From Myrica gale (taxonomy: Eukaryota > Streptophyta > Magnoliopsida > Fagales > Myricaceae): a DNA stretch of 64,000 nt. Position 1 is the stretch's first letter, and every line of letters begins with the position of its first letter. Shown in pieces: positions 12,511-24,853 of the stretch. The position numbers and the translations under genes were made by a program. The notes below the pieces were generated by a model. It was not told the origin of the DNA. It ran no database searches and worked only from the letters and a program-made list of their open reading frames with translations. The stretch covers positions 12,644,001-12,708,000 of the forward strand of contig OZ005601.1 of NCBI GenBank assembly GCA_963930655.1. Reading direction: 5' to 3'.

Positions 12511-13997
12511 TTGAACGGAAATTATTGCACGTGACAAGCACGTGCGTCTCACCCTATTTTTTCTCCCCATTTTACCTCTCATATGGAGACTGAAATTACT
12601 GTGCTACCCCTTTTAAAAATAACAAAACGAACGTGCTTTAGACAGACCCCTATATTACAAAAACACCTTCAAGACCACTTTTGAAATCATGTTTTCACTT
12701 TCAATAAGGTATTCATGAAACATACAGTACAAGGAGGAGAGACCCTACCAACGCCCAAACTGATAGGGATCCAAGCCTAGACCCCTCACCAATGTTTATC
12801 CCCCTCATAAGTAAAGACTTGTGAGTACTCGAATTTAGCCCTCGCCTATGTTGATACCCCTTGGCCTACCCAGTAAAGTACTCAAAAAGGAAATGTATCC
12901 CAAATATCGGATCAAAGAAAATAAAAGAAAGAAGAAATTAAAGAAATATGGATGGCTGAAAATATGAATGAAAAAAAAAAGAATACGTAGGCCTAAGCTC
13001 GAATGGGCTAAGACCACTAGACGAACTTAGAACCCGATTATGGAACAAAGTCGGCTTAACCCAACGATAAACCTCTAACAAAGAAAGAGAGATGTCAGAC
13101 CTAACCCCAAGCATTAAACCTCCTCTGCTAGCCCAAGCTTTCAGGCCTAACCAAAGTCGTCGATTGCCCCTAACTTGACCGGCCTAACCCATAGACGAAC
13201 TTGGTAAACATCGCACCTTTTTCACCCATTTTAAATATTTGCATCAATGTATAGATTTCTAGGGTTTCGTCGGCTATGATAGCTTTCACCCATTTAATAT
13301 ACATTGAATCATTAATTCCAATTTAGTTAAACATGCTAGTTTTTTTGTCAACGTTATTTGGTTATTCGGTGTTCTACAGTTACATTGGGCTTGTGTTCAA
13401 TAGGGTTCGACAGAAATGAGATAATGGGTATGTTGTGTGATTTGGGGATTTTGTGAGTATAGTGAGTTTCATGTGTTTCTTGTGTAGATTGTTTGCATGG
13501 AACATTTGTATGGCCTGTGAATGAGAATTTTAGCACGAAGCAATGTAGTGTACATTTTTTTAGTGGTCACCCGTGTGCTGAAATGCTTTTCTCAGATTGT
13601 TGTAAGTAGTTGTATGTTTTACATTGAAACAGGTGGTCCCCCCATCAATTTTTCGTAAATGGTTGTTTTAAAATGAAAGTTGACGTTTTTTAATGCCAGA
13701 TAGCTAACTGTTGGAATTAGAATATTGTTTATATAGTTTTGTCTTATCTACGTCTCTCATGTGCTTCCATTCTCTTTACACAAAGGCAGAAAAACATGAC
13801 ATTGACACTCATGTGCTTCCATTCTCTTTAATGCCAGTTAGCTAACTGTTGAAAAACATGAAAAACTTGAGCAATGTTTTTTTTAACAATATGCTTGCTT
13901 TGACGTGGCTAGTGACTGGATACAATGGGAGTCTTAATAACATTTGAGGTGCACTTCGGGGGAATATTTGTTTGCAACATAAGTTGCACGTTTGTTG
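12511..13997. other. Gene-free spacer with small rearranged duplications
   Basis: No coding family recognised. Between 13690 and 13860 the segments CTCATGTGCTTCCATTCTCT and TAGCTAACTGTTG each occur twice in changed order, a sign of local duplication. The stretch at about 12700-13210 looks like repeat DNA but I cannot classify it. Confidence 0.35.
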
Positions 13998-14005
13998 GTG
14001 GGGAT

Positions 14006-14905
14006 GTTAGGATGCACTAGGGCTGTGCATAAGCGGTGGCGGTTATGCCCTCCACCATCACCGCTATGGGCGGTTGTCCAAAAATGGACACCGCTCCAAC
14101 CACCGTGAAGGGAGGAAACCAGCACTCAACGGTGGCGGTGGCGATTACCGCCCCTACACCAGAATTCACAAAAAAAACAATAACAAATCGAAATCCAGAT
14201 CTCTAATCCATACCAAATCGAAATTCAATCTGTAATCAATACTAAATCCAAATCCAAATTCAAAAAAAATCCAAATATGAAATCTTAACCAAATCGTAAA
14301 TAGCCTTTTTTTTTCTAAAATTGCAACCCTGTAAATCACAACCAAATCTATAGATTCTACACATTGACATTCGCTTGAAAAATGCCACACATTTGGAAAT
14401 CTTTCCAAATATCAATCATCTCAAGAACCACATTTGAAAAGCTTTCCAAATATCAATCATCGCAAGAAAATCTCCACATTTGCAAGAAAATCTTCATATA
14501 TTTGAAAAGCTTTCCAAATATCAATCAAATCGAAAAAAATCTAAATAAAAAATTTCCACAAATCCAACAAATCTCAACCAAAACACAAATATAATATTAA
14601 ATCGCAAGAAAATTGGGGGGAGAGAGAGAGATAGTCGATAGAGTTGCTGGAGAAGAGAGAGCTAAAGAGAGTTGTGGGCATGTGGCCATTGCTTGCTGGC
14701 TGCTGCAAAGGGGGAGTGTGTACTGTGCGCCGTGCAACTGAAGGATAGAGGCAGCGCTGATTGCTGCGTGATCGAGTGAAGGAGAAAGAGGTATGGTTAG
14801 GTTAGGTTAGGTTAGGTTTAAAATCACTACAAGAAACGGTGACGTTTTGAATAGCATAAAAAAGCGGTGAAGCGGTTAAATCGGCCAACGGTGAGAATTA
14901 TGGGT
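14006..14905. repeat. hAT-like non-autonomous element or fragment with GCGGT motifs
   Basis: The left side reads TAGGGCTGTGCATAAGCGG, like the TAGGG(G/C)TG ends of the other hAT elements here, and is followed by many GCGGTGGCGGT-type motifs. At about 14382-14530 CTTTCCAAATATCAATCA recurs three to four times. Near 14860-14890 GCGGTGAAGCGGTTAAATCGG resembles subterminal hAT repeats. I could not find the matching right end or a target duplication. Confidence 0.4.
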
Positions 14906-14925
14906 ACAAGACTGGAGTTTTGATT

Positions 14926-16954
14926 TACTATAATAAGTCAAATTTGAACATAACATATGGGTTGGTGCTACTAACCTCAGATTACGATGTGTTGAAAATG
15001 GTCAAGAACTACTGAAGAGAGAACCTTTGTGTGATGTTCTTGGTAAGCTTTGGAGAATCCCACGCTGGTGATCCTGAGGGTGGTACAGAGTATGCTGAGG
15101 AAGAGGAAGAAGAGCGTCGCCGATTGGGAATTAAAGACCTTTTTTGGCAACAAGTATTGAGTGACGATGACGAGTTTTTTAATGTAGGAGTAAAAGTTGG
15201 TTGCTCAAGTGGTAAATCAGCGGGAGCTAGTACATCAACTGAAGTTGGTAATGTAGAAAATGAGAGCGATGGATCCATGTACTATACTGGGGATAGTGAG
15301 GCTGAGGCGGGTATCACTAAAGAGGTTGAAGCTACACTAGGAGGTGGACAATCATCATTGGAGGACAACACCCCCTTTGCAGATAAACCTCCAGAGTAGC
15401 CAGAGGTTGAAGATGGAGGTAATTAACTCTGCAATACTTAATGACTTTTTTACATCTGACTTCAATGTAACCCTAGTTAATGTCTTGTTATTTCTTGGTA
15501 GATGTGCTCTCTGATATGGCATGAAGCGATGTACTCGTGTTTCCTACAGCAAGTGACAATGATGCCACCACCACAATAATTCTTAACATGTATGTTGGCC
15601 GAGATTTTCACGAGTCAAACATGGCGGAGCCAGTGTTGAAATTTGTCATGAAGTTTCGTTCAGTGCAAGTATTCCAAGCTGTATTCCAAGTATTCTTTAC
15701 TGAAAGGCAAAGATGTGAAGTTTAACAAGAATTGTGGAGACAAGTGTATTGTTATATGTAGAGTGGAGTGATGCAACTACCAGGTGTATGCACATTGGAT
15801 GAAGGAAGAAAAGACTTTTTAGATCATATCATTCCAACCAATCCTTACATGCACAAGGAAGTACAAAAATTCGATTGTGAATTCAAAGTTCATCGCTGAA
15901 AAGTGTTACGAAATGTTTAAGTCTCAACCAAGCATGTCAATCAGTGTTATTTTGAAAGAAGTCAAATGGGTATGGAAGGTTGATGTAAATGATAGTCAAT
16001 GTTATAAGGCAAGAGCTAAAGCGAGGAGTAAGATATTTAAGAGTCACAAGGAACAATACAATCATTTGTGGGACTATTGCGCCACACTTAGGGAAATGAA
16101 TAAAGGAATTGTGTCGTTATGAGAGTAACAGTTGTATTTCAGCGTCTATATGTATTCTTGGCAGCCATAAGGGATAGCTTTCGAATGAGTTGTAGACCTA
16201 TTATTGGTTTGAATGGCTGTTTCTTGAAGGGTCCCTTCAAGGGTCAACTACTTAGCACCATTGCACATGACGTGAACGCTAACATGTCACTGGTTCCTCG
16301 AGATGGTTGTCTCGGATGTTGGCCAACCACCACCGGAGGGATGGACTTTCATCTCCGATCTACAACATGCAAGTTTTTTGATTTAATTATCTGTTTAATT
16401 AGTACAAGTTGTGTTATTCTTTTATTTGAACTCTATTTTATACATGTTGCAGAGATTTGGGCCTAGCTTTGATGTGGTTATGCCATTGGCTGACCATCGC
16501 ATATGTGTTCGACATCTATACGCAAATTTTTGTAATACCGGGCATCTAGGCGTCACACTTAAAGATAGGTTATGGGGAGTCGCGTCCTCGTATACTGAGA
16601 GGCAGTTCAATAAATAAATGGAGGCACTAAAGAAGCTTAGCAAACAAACCTGGAAGTACCTCTCAAAAATTGACCCCACCATGTGGTCAAGAGTATGGTT
16701 CCACACTCACAGTAAATCAGACATGTTGGTCAACAATCTAAGTGAGTGTTTCAACGCTTACATCATCGAGGCACGGGATAAGCCGATAACTACAATGATT
16801 GAGATTATTCGGAAGAATTTAATGCGCAGATATCATTTTAAGAGGGTTGTGATGTCAAAATTGACGAAGAGAATTTGTCCTAAAATTCTAGTGAAGTTGG
16901 AGGCCATCGGGGAGGAAGCTTGCAACTGCCTCGCCACGTACACTGGTGATGGTA
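14926..16954 (+). pseudogene. MULE (MuDR-type) transposase pseudogene
   Basis: A decayed Mutator-like transposase in several frames. The first piece reads TYGLVLLTSDYDVLKMVKNY and continues from ATG 15031 with an acidic region (LSDDDEFFN). A second piece (about 15877-16120) reads WVWKVDVNDSQCYKARAKA, then IIGLNGCFLKGPFKGQLLS and DHRICVRHLYANF, the conserved core of plant MULE transposases. A third (16618-16954) has LVNNLSECFNAYIIEARDKP and stops at TGDGK, where the SWIM-type zinc finger should follow but is missing. Stops at 15398, 15723, 16120 and elsewhere, plus frame changes, rule out function. No terminal repeats were identified. Confidence 0.85.
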
Positions 16955-16962
16955 AATGCATT

Positions 16963-17425
16963 TATTTTTTATATATATATTATGTGAGGTGGCATTCCAC
17001 GTGTGAAAATTGCCAGCACATCAGTGTCCGTAGTAAATTATTTATACATTAGCGTTCTCTGTTAATGGTTTCATGAGAGGATTACTAAAGGACCACAATG
17101 CAACAGTTTGCTGACCATAGAAACTAATTTGTTCAAGTTGAAACCACAGGGACTATTTTGTCACAATCTTAAACCACATAAATTGTTTGGGTACTTTCTG
17201 TCAAATTTATTTATTTTTAAAAATATTATGTGAGGTGGCCACGTGTGAAAATTGTCAGTTCATCCGTGTCCACGGGGTAAATTATTGACATGTCAGCGTT
17301 CTCAATTAATTATTTAATTGGAGGGTTAACGGATGGATCATAGTGCAACAGTTTACTAACCACAATGACTAATTTGTTTAAATTGAAATCACATGGACCA
17401 TTTTGTTACAATGTGAAACCACAGG
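16963..17425. repeat. Diverged direct duplication of about 245 bp offset
   Basis: ATTATGTGAGGTGGC...CACGTGTGAAAATTG...GCGTTCTC and later CACAATGCAACAGTTT are repeated from about 17225 as ATTATGTGAGGTGGCCACGT...CATAGTGCAACAGTTT with many substitutions. Both copies end with the motif GAAACCACAGGGA. No coding content. Confidence 0.55.
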
Positions 17426-19545
17426 GATTGTTTCTCTCTACGTTGTTTTTCCCGCACTCCCTCCCCCTTACGTCGTGACCTGACCCCTTCGATTCCCCCT
17501 AAAAAAATCAATTTCCACCCTTTGTAGAGTGCATCCTCACACCGGCCTCTCCCCTCCCTTTTCAAAATTCCTGCGCACAGCCACCTCCAGGCTCTCTCCA
17601 TGCCGACCCACCACAACTACTCTCCTCTTCTCCCCTCCTTCATGTGTCAATCTCTTCTTATCTCCTCTGCCACATCTCTCTCACTAATCCATTTAGGTAT
17701 GTTAAAAAATCAACGGTTTGTTGATTTTAATTTGTTCTATTGGAAACATTATGGACATATATTATTGTTCTAATGTGGTTATCTTTAAACCGAGTTGGTT
17801 CAACCTAATGTAAAGAATTTAAGGTGAAATTAAAATTAATGAAGACCGGTTAGGAAAGTTGGGTGATCTGGCAATTGAAGGAGACATGGTTATTAGCAAT
17901 TACTTAACATATTAGTCAAGTGAAATTTTTCCATCTACAAGTCACTAGAAATGACGAAATAACCATTTCAAGATGCTAAGAATTTCACAAGGACTAATCT
18001 AAGACGAAATAAACACAATACCCCAAATACTAGTCAAATAACTAAACCTAAAATTTGAGCTTTGGCTCGGTTGGCATCTCCTCCTTTATGGAGGGTCCTG
18101 ATCCGGGGATAAAATCCCTCGTCACCTGTTTTGTAATAATGACGTGAAACTATAAATGTTGAGGCTTTTGATTGAAATTGTATTATTTTATATTATTTCA
18201 AGTACCCAAATAGTCCATCATTCTATTTGGGTACTTGCAATAATATAAGATGTCATATTGTTGAACAACATTGTAGAAAAGTCAAGTAGATGATTAATGA
18301 ATCAGAGGAAGAGTATGATTTTTTGGATCATTGTTGACTCATTGTGTTCTAGACCGAGATACATAATAATATATAAATAACTTTATACTCATTGTGCCTA
18401 TATAAAATAGAATGATGAACTCCGTCATTGAGGTGGTGACCTTAAACAGAATAGTGAGTGTGTTGTAAGAGTACATGCACTGAACATGACCAAACATGAA
18501 TATCTTATGGAAATCATCACTGATGTGGAGAATGTTTTGGTATTTAGCAGAATTAACTTATGTTGTCCTTAGACTTGAGGGAGTTATGCATATTTCCTTA
18601 TTGTGTGCTTGTGTTTTTACTGAGTTTTTTGGTGATGATCTTCATGGATCAAATATTCCAGATAATGTTGGGTCTTGTGCATAATAAGTGAATTTATATA
18701 ATTACTCAATATGGAATCCATTAGTCTCTTTTTGAGACATTATATTCATTATGTCTGTATTTTTTTGACTTTTTGGGAGTCCAACTAGATATAGACTAAA
18801 AATTCAGAATTATATGAGTTAGGAACTTAATCAGTGATATTATTTATGTTCTATTAGCTCATGTGGAATATAGTATAGTGAAAGGATAAATAAGCGTATA
18901 ATTGTTAGCAAAAGAGATTTCACAAAAATAATGTCATTATTTTTAGGCCAATTGTGATATGTTAATAGACATGAACACAATTTGTAGAAGCTCATAAATT
19001 CGTAATACAAAATATAAGGGAGTTAATGACAAAAAAATTTCATGATGATCCTATAACCGAGATTTGAGGTCCCAAATGATCCTGTGCAGCACAATTGTAG
19101 CTTTAAGCGAGACATTATAAATAGCTCAAAGTTTTCATTTTCATCAGAAAAGTTCTCTCTAAAATTATTTCTAAAAAATTATGCACTTAAATCCAAAAAA
19201 GGCAGGACGCTTGTGATGCTTTGATTCAACTATCAACATTTCGCTGCGATCTTTGAATCTTTCATTAATTACTATTATGATCCTAACTTTTGATAAATTA
19301 AAATATAATTTTGAACGTATCGATTTTTGTAGTCTATTTTCAGACATATAAATCATTCGGTCTAGCAAAAATTAGATTACTAACCGGAGAATTGGTTAAG
19401 ATTACCGTCTATTACTAGTCAATTGTGCTCCAACTTTCTACAGTTATAAAATTCTCGATTTAATAATGTATGTACTAAGGACCACTACATGCAACGTTTG
19501 TCGTACGGACAAGTTGAACCAATGTCTATCGGAGAATGGTGTATT
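17426..19545. other. AT-rich intergenic DNA
   Basis: No gene or defined repeat recognised across about 2 kb. At 18180-18245 a small inverted repeat pairs TATTATTTCAAGTACCCAAATAG with CTATTTGGGTACTTGCAATAATAT. Confidence 0.3.
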
Positions 19546-19553
19546 GGTGGTGT

Positions 19554-19935
19554 TAGGGGTGAAAACCGGAAATGCGGTCCGGTTTTCGGACCGCAATACG
19601 GTCCGGACCGCATTTCCGGTCCTTCAATAATAAAGGACCGAATTTAATTATTTTTTTTAAAAAAAATAAAATTTTATTCTCGCAGTGCAGAGCCTGCTCT
19701 GCGCAGAGCAGGCTCTGCACTGCTTAGCCGCACTGCGCACTGCAGAGCTACACTGCACTGCGTAGTATAGCTCTGCACTGCTATACGCAGAGCATTTTTT
19801 TAATATATTTAAAAAAATTAAAAAAATTTATTAAATGCGATCCGGTCCGGACCACATTTCAAAAATGTATAAACCGGACCGGACCGCAAATCCGGTCCGA
19901 TTTTCCGGTCTGCGGTCCAGTTCTGTTCAGCCCTA
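19554..19935. mobile_element. Non-autonomous hAT element (MITE) with 8-bp TSD
   Basis: A 382-bp element beginning TAGGGGTGAAAACCGG and ending CTGTTCAGCCCTA, flanked on both sides by the identical octamer GGTGGTGT (19546-19553 and 19936-19943), as expected for hAT insertion. Subterminal regions are full of CCGGTCCGG motifs, the likely transposase-binding repeats. The centre (19682-19723) is a perfect 42-bp palindrome of two 21-bp arms. No coding capacity. Confidence 0.92.
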
Positions 19936-20168
19936 GGTGGTGTTACAAATTGTACTTTGTTGCCCAAAAAATAAATCAAGAAGAAAAAGATATAATTGTA
20001 ATAGAAAAAACAAAAAATAATACGGGGCCTCGGTCCGATTTTCCGGTCTGCGGTCCGGTTCTGTTCAGCCCTAGGTGGTGTTACAAATTGTACTTTGTTG
20101 CCCAAAAAATAAATCAAGAAGAAAAAGATATAATTGTAATAGAAAAAACAAAAAATAATACGGGGCCC
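19893..20168. repeat. 138-bp tandem duplication spanning the MITE end and its flank
   Basis: Copy 1 (19893-20030) contains the last 43 bp of the hAT MITE, its right target duplication and 87 bp of flank. Copy 2 (20031-20168) repeats this nearly exactly, including a second CAGCCCTAGGTGGTGT. The duplication therefore happened after the MITE inserted. Confidence 0.93.
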
Positions 20169-21026
20169 CGAACCTCTAGCCGGCGGCCCAGGTCAGGCTA
20201 CCTCTCGTAAATCTGTTACCTTTCCCCTAAATATAAAGGTCGTGTGTGTTACTACGCACAACCTCATACCTCCGTCTCATCAAGCACTTACAGAGCCCTA
20301 GGGTTTAGCGGCGTATGCTCTCTCTCTCTCTCGATCTGATTTGAGGTTTTATTTTCTCATTGTCTCTTCGAGTGCGAGAGATAGATGCGATGAAGAATCA
20401 TGGAAATCGATTGCTGGTCGATTTTTAATAATCATCGAGCAAGATGAATAACCAATCTGGTTCGTATTCAATGAGCATTTTCATCTGAATCTTTATCTCC
20501 AACCTATTCATTTTCTTTCCTTTGAAACTTCCACTAACCAAAGGGTCCTATAGAGGGAGCGCTTTACAATTCGGTGCGCTTCTTATCTAAGTTTGCCTTC
20601 GAAAATTAGTGCTGAAAGTGGATCTCCGAGCCGTATATTTGGGTTTACTGGCTCGGTTCATATATGGATCTGATTTTTCATACACATTATACATATTCTG
20701 ATCCAAGGATATGATATTATTCTAGCACATGGACTTAAACGAAGGTCCCAGCAGAGGGGTAGGAACTCTTTAATTGAGGCCCCTCTAACATCAATACAAA
20801 TCCCTTCGCAGATTGACCTGCCGAATCGTAGGATGCCTAGAAGCTTCAATCTTCGGAGCATCTTGAACCCTCGGCTATATTCAAATTCTTATTATAAGAT
20901 ATTTCTACTTTAAAAAAAATTCTTGACGGTGAATTACATGTTTTGTAGTATAAACGTATCCATTTCTTCCCTTTTATGTAATTTTTTAGTCTTCGAATTA
21001 GATGCCAGTTAGAATTTTGTATCTGG
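20169..21026. other. Promoter-like segment without a supported gene
   Basis: AAATATAAAGG at about 20229 resembles a TATA box and GAGCCCTAGGGTTTAGCGG at about 20294 resembles a telo-box leader of a housekeeping gene, followed by a (CT)n tract. The downstream DNA shows no convincing exon; a short frame MDLNEGPSRGVG stops after 14 codons. It may be a truncated gene 5' end. Confidence 0.3.
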
Positions 21027-21034
21027 ATAGTAAC

Positions 21035-24000
21035 TAGGGGTGTAAGTCCGGTCCGGCAACCGGCGGATCTCCGGTTCCGGTTCTGTCACCAGTTCCGGGA
21101 TTCTGAGGTCCGGCCCTTCCAGGAACCGGAACCAGAGGTCTATTTGGAGTTTTCCCAGAACCGGTAGCAGAAGTTTCCACCGGTTTAGCGGAAAAACCGG
21201 TTCCGGTTGTTTCTTTATTTTTTATTAACTGACTTGTAAAACGTCGTTTAATTGTTTTTTTTTTGAAAAAAAAATATAATACCGTGCCGTTTTGATCCAC
21301 AGTATTAGAAAACCTAATTCGTCATTTCGTCTCCCCTAGTCCCCACCCTCTCCTTCGCGACCCGCTGACCCCTCTCGAGTCTCCGTCTCGGCTCGCCGGT
21401 CAGCCCTCTCTCTCTATTCTCCTCAGTCACTCTCGATTCTCGGTCCTCAACCCTCTCTCTAGTCGCGACCCCTCTCGAGTCTCGGCCCTCAGCCCTCTCT
21501 CTATATTCTCCGGCGGGCAGCTGTGCAACTTGTTGTGAAGCTCTATTCTCCTCACAGTCACTCTCCGCCGGTCAGACCTCTCTCTCTAGTCTCTATTCTC
21601 TCTCTCTAGCCATGTATGAACCTGTTGTGAAGCTGAAATTTGAGGCAAATGTTAGGTTTTTTAATGAATCTGTGCATTTGCTAAGAATGCAATTTCGTCA
21701 ATTGTACTGTACTATATAGTTTCTATTGGTGAGGATTATCAAATCTGTGTTGTGCATTTACTAATAATAAATCTGTGCATTTGGTTTATCAAATATGTGT
21801 TGTGCATTTGCTAATAATGAATCTGTGCATTTGGTTTATCAAATCTGTGTTGTGCATTTGCTCATAATGGTTGGTTTATTGCTTTCAAGTTGTTGGTATT
21901 CAAGACGATCCAAACTGCATTGGGGTTAAAGTTTGTTGGGTAAAAAATTGTGTTGTGAATCTGTGCATCTGTATTCAAAACATGGCCTACATGAACTTGC
22001 ACCTATTTTTTAGCTTGCCAAATGGATTGCATGATTTGTATACATGTATACACAGGTTTAACCATATACTAGACCTACACGAACTTGACTTTAATTGAGG
22101 TGTATATTTGATTGAGGTGTATGTTATTTTGTGTCTTTATTTCAGATGGATCGTCAAACTCCGATTGCATCTACACAACCCCAAGTTTTCTACCCCTGCC
22201 TCAATGGCTACACCTACAATTGGTGATATACCAATTGTAGATGTAGAGGCACAACCTACTGAGACAATTGACCCTACCCCCAAAAGAAGAAAGGTTTTCA
22301 ATCCATCCTCGATGTGGGAACATTTCACTAGGGTACTACTAGTAGTTGACCCAAACAAACCATTGGCCAAGTGCAACCATTGTGGTCATAAAACTGGGTG
22401 TCACCACAAAGATCAAGGGACCTCGGCTATGAGATTCCACTTGAACGCTTGTGTAATGTATAAGAGAACTTAAAGTAAATTAGATAGTTCTCAACAGAAA
22501 TTGACTTTTGATATCAAGGGGGCAAGTAGTGGATCAACGGGAGTGATGAAGATAGACTCATATAATCTCAAGGCTATTAGGGCTTCTATTGCTAAGTTTG
22601 TAATTGTAGATGAGCTTCCTTTTAGAATAGTAAGTAAGGATGGGTTCAAGGAGATGATTCATACCCTCGAGCCCCGATTTAAAGTGTCATCTCGAATTAC
22701 AGTGATGAAAGACTGTATGAAACTTTACTTGGAAGAGAATGCTAGACTGAAGGCTAGTATCTTACTCAATAGATCCCGAGTTTGTTTCACCACTGACACA
22801 TGGACGTCAGTCCAAAACATGAATTATATGTTTGTCACTGCACACTGGATTGATAGTACATGGAACTTGCACAAAAATATACTTGTCTTCTCTAAGGTGT
22901 CAAATCATAAGGGCTCGACCATTGGGATGGAATTGAAGGATTGTATGTCGGAATGAGGGATTGATAAAATCCTTACAATCATTGTTGAATGCATCCTCTA
23001 ATGATACAGTCATTGAACATGTGAAGAGTAGACAATTGCTTTTGGGGTCTCAGCCTGGAAAAATAGCTTGTAATCATGATTGTTTGCATATGAGATGTTG
23101 TGCACATATCTTGAATTTAATTGTGCAAGATGGGTTGAAAGAGCTGGATGATTCTGTGGCCAAGGTAAGGAACTTGGTCAAGTATGTTAAGTCATCTCTC
23201 GGTCGAATGGATGAGTTTAAGAAATGTGTAGCGAAGAGGAAGTTTCCCATTGAGGGGTTTTTGCAGCTTGATGTTCCTACTCGTTGGAATTCAACGTATA
23301 TTATGTTGGATGCAGTTGAGAAATATCAGAGGGTTTTTGAGGATATGTTGGCAGAAGATGAGATTCTGATAAGCTTTCTGCGTGAGGAGGGGCATGGGAG
23401 GAAGGGACTGGGTCCCCCTGGATTTGAGGATTGGGAGCGTGTTAGACACTTTACGAAGTTTTTGGCACTCTTCTATGAAGTGACGGTTCGAATATCTGCT
23501 TCCAAAACGGTGACAGTAAACTTATTCTTTGCAGAACTAGCCAAAATTCATATGCATTTGGTGAAATATGCAGCTAGTGGGGATTTGTTCTTGGCGGACA
23601 TGACAAAAAGAATGCAAATGAAGTACAATAAATACTGGGGTGACTTGACTAAGGTTAGCAAATTATTATTTGTTGCAGCGGTACTTGATCCACAATACAA
23701 GATTATATACTTGGACTTTTGGTTCAAGAAGGTTTTGGGGATGGAGTTAGGTGCAAAGATGACTAGTCTTGTAAGAGAGACCTTGGATCAGTTGTTTACG
23801 GAATATGCTAATATGGATGGGCCATCTAGCAGTGGGAGTGTATCTGCATGTCAAGCTCAGCTGTATTTGGTTGAGTCATCTAGTTCATCAATAGATGATG
23901 CTCTTCACTTCGAATTCTTAGGATTTAAGGCGCATCAAAATTTGCTGGATAGCAAGTCTAAAGTTGAGAGATATTTAATGGAGGATGTTGAACCTAAAGA

Positions 24001-24845
24001 TCTTAATTTTGATATCCTCAATTGGTGGAGAGTTAATGCACCAAAATTTCCCCTTGCACGGATTTCTCGAGATGTTCTTGTCATCCCTATTGCTACAGTG
24101 CCTTCAGAGTCTGTCTTCAGCACGGGGGGTCGAGTTTTAGATTCTTTTCGGAGTTCGTTGGCATCAAAGACTGCAGAATGACTCATTTGTGCTCAAAATT
24201 GGTTGACATCCAAGGTTTTACATTCTGCTGATGATGAAGAGGATAATGGATCTGGAGTTACTGATGGGACAGAAGATCCTTCTAGTTATATGATGGATAT
24301 AGGTATATACAATATTTTATATTTCTACTTTCACTTTATTAAAAAAAATTATGAGCTAATTGTTGATACATTTGTTCTTTTGCAGAGTTAATTTCTAATG
24401 CTGCAGCGATTGTGGATGGGTCATACGTGATTGATTGATGTTTGATTATGTTATTAATTTCTTACTTGAGTAGATACTTCTAAGTTTGTATTGTAATATT
24501 TTGTTATTTCAAGTTAGTTTCAACTTTGATTTGAGATTTATTTAATATGAACTTTTGTGAATTGCATGTTTTTAGATTTATTTTTACATTTGTTTGTCAA
24601 TTACATGTTTTAGGATTTTATTTTGTGAATTGTGATGAATGAGTAAGATTTTAATTTATTGAAAAAAATGCTTAAATTGGCTGAAAAATATAGACCAAAA
24701 AGTTGTCGGAATTCCGCTATCCGCTTCCGCTAAGTCCGCTAAGAGTTGGAGGCGAAAGCGGACTCTATTTTGGTCATCCACTAGTTAGCGGGCCGGATGT
24801 CGGAATGTCAAATTTCGCTTCCGACTAGTCCGCTATTCACCCCTA
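21035..24845 (+). mobile_element. Full-length hAT transposon with 8-bp TSD
   Basis: A 3,811-bp element with short terminal inverted repeats TAGGGGTG (21035) and CACCCCTA (24845), flanked by the identical octamer ATAGTAAC (21027-21034 and 24846-24853). The left 170 bp are rich in CCGGTTCCGG motifs and the right 130 bp in TCCGCT motifs, typical subterminal arrays. It carries a BED/hAT transposase pseudogene on the + strand, so the element is complete in structure but no longer autonomous. Confidence 0.95.
22204..24438 (+). pseudogene. hAT transposase (zinc finger BED, RICESLEEPER-like), inactivated
   Basis: The frame starts MATPTIGDIPIVDVEAQP and has a BED zinc finger at about 22311-22460 (CNHCGHKTG, then H and C ligands). 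It continues with the RNase H-fold region (RVCFTTDTWTSVQNMNYMF; CAHILNLIVQDGLKELDDSV; LDVPTRWNSTYIMLD) and the C-terminal hAT dimerisation domain (LNWWRVNAPKFPLARISRDV; PSESVFSTGGRVLD). A small 3' exon follows an intron at about 24301-24384 and ends SYVID. Four lesions break it: TAA at 22471-22473, TGA at 22954-22956, a loss of two bases near 22985-22990 where VDNASSND is expected, and TGA at 24179-24181. Few other differences from the family are obvious, so inactivation may be fairly recent. The real 5' end may include an upstream untranslated exon. Confidence 0.92.
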
Positions 24846-24853
24846 ATAGTAAC

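Noticed and set aside
14791..14820. GGTTA repeated four times, telomere-like
   Set aside because: Only about 25 bp, not the plant TTTAGGG unit, and embedded in repeat DNA; a chance microsatellite.
20430..20500. AGATGAATAACC...CATCTGA resembling C and D boxes of a snoRNA
   Set aside because: Spacing and terminal stem are not convincing and no C'/D' pair or guide sequence can be supported.
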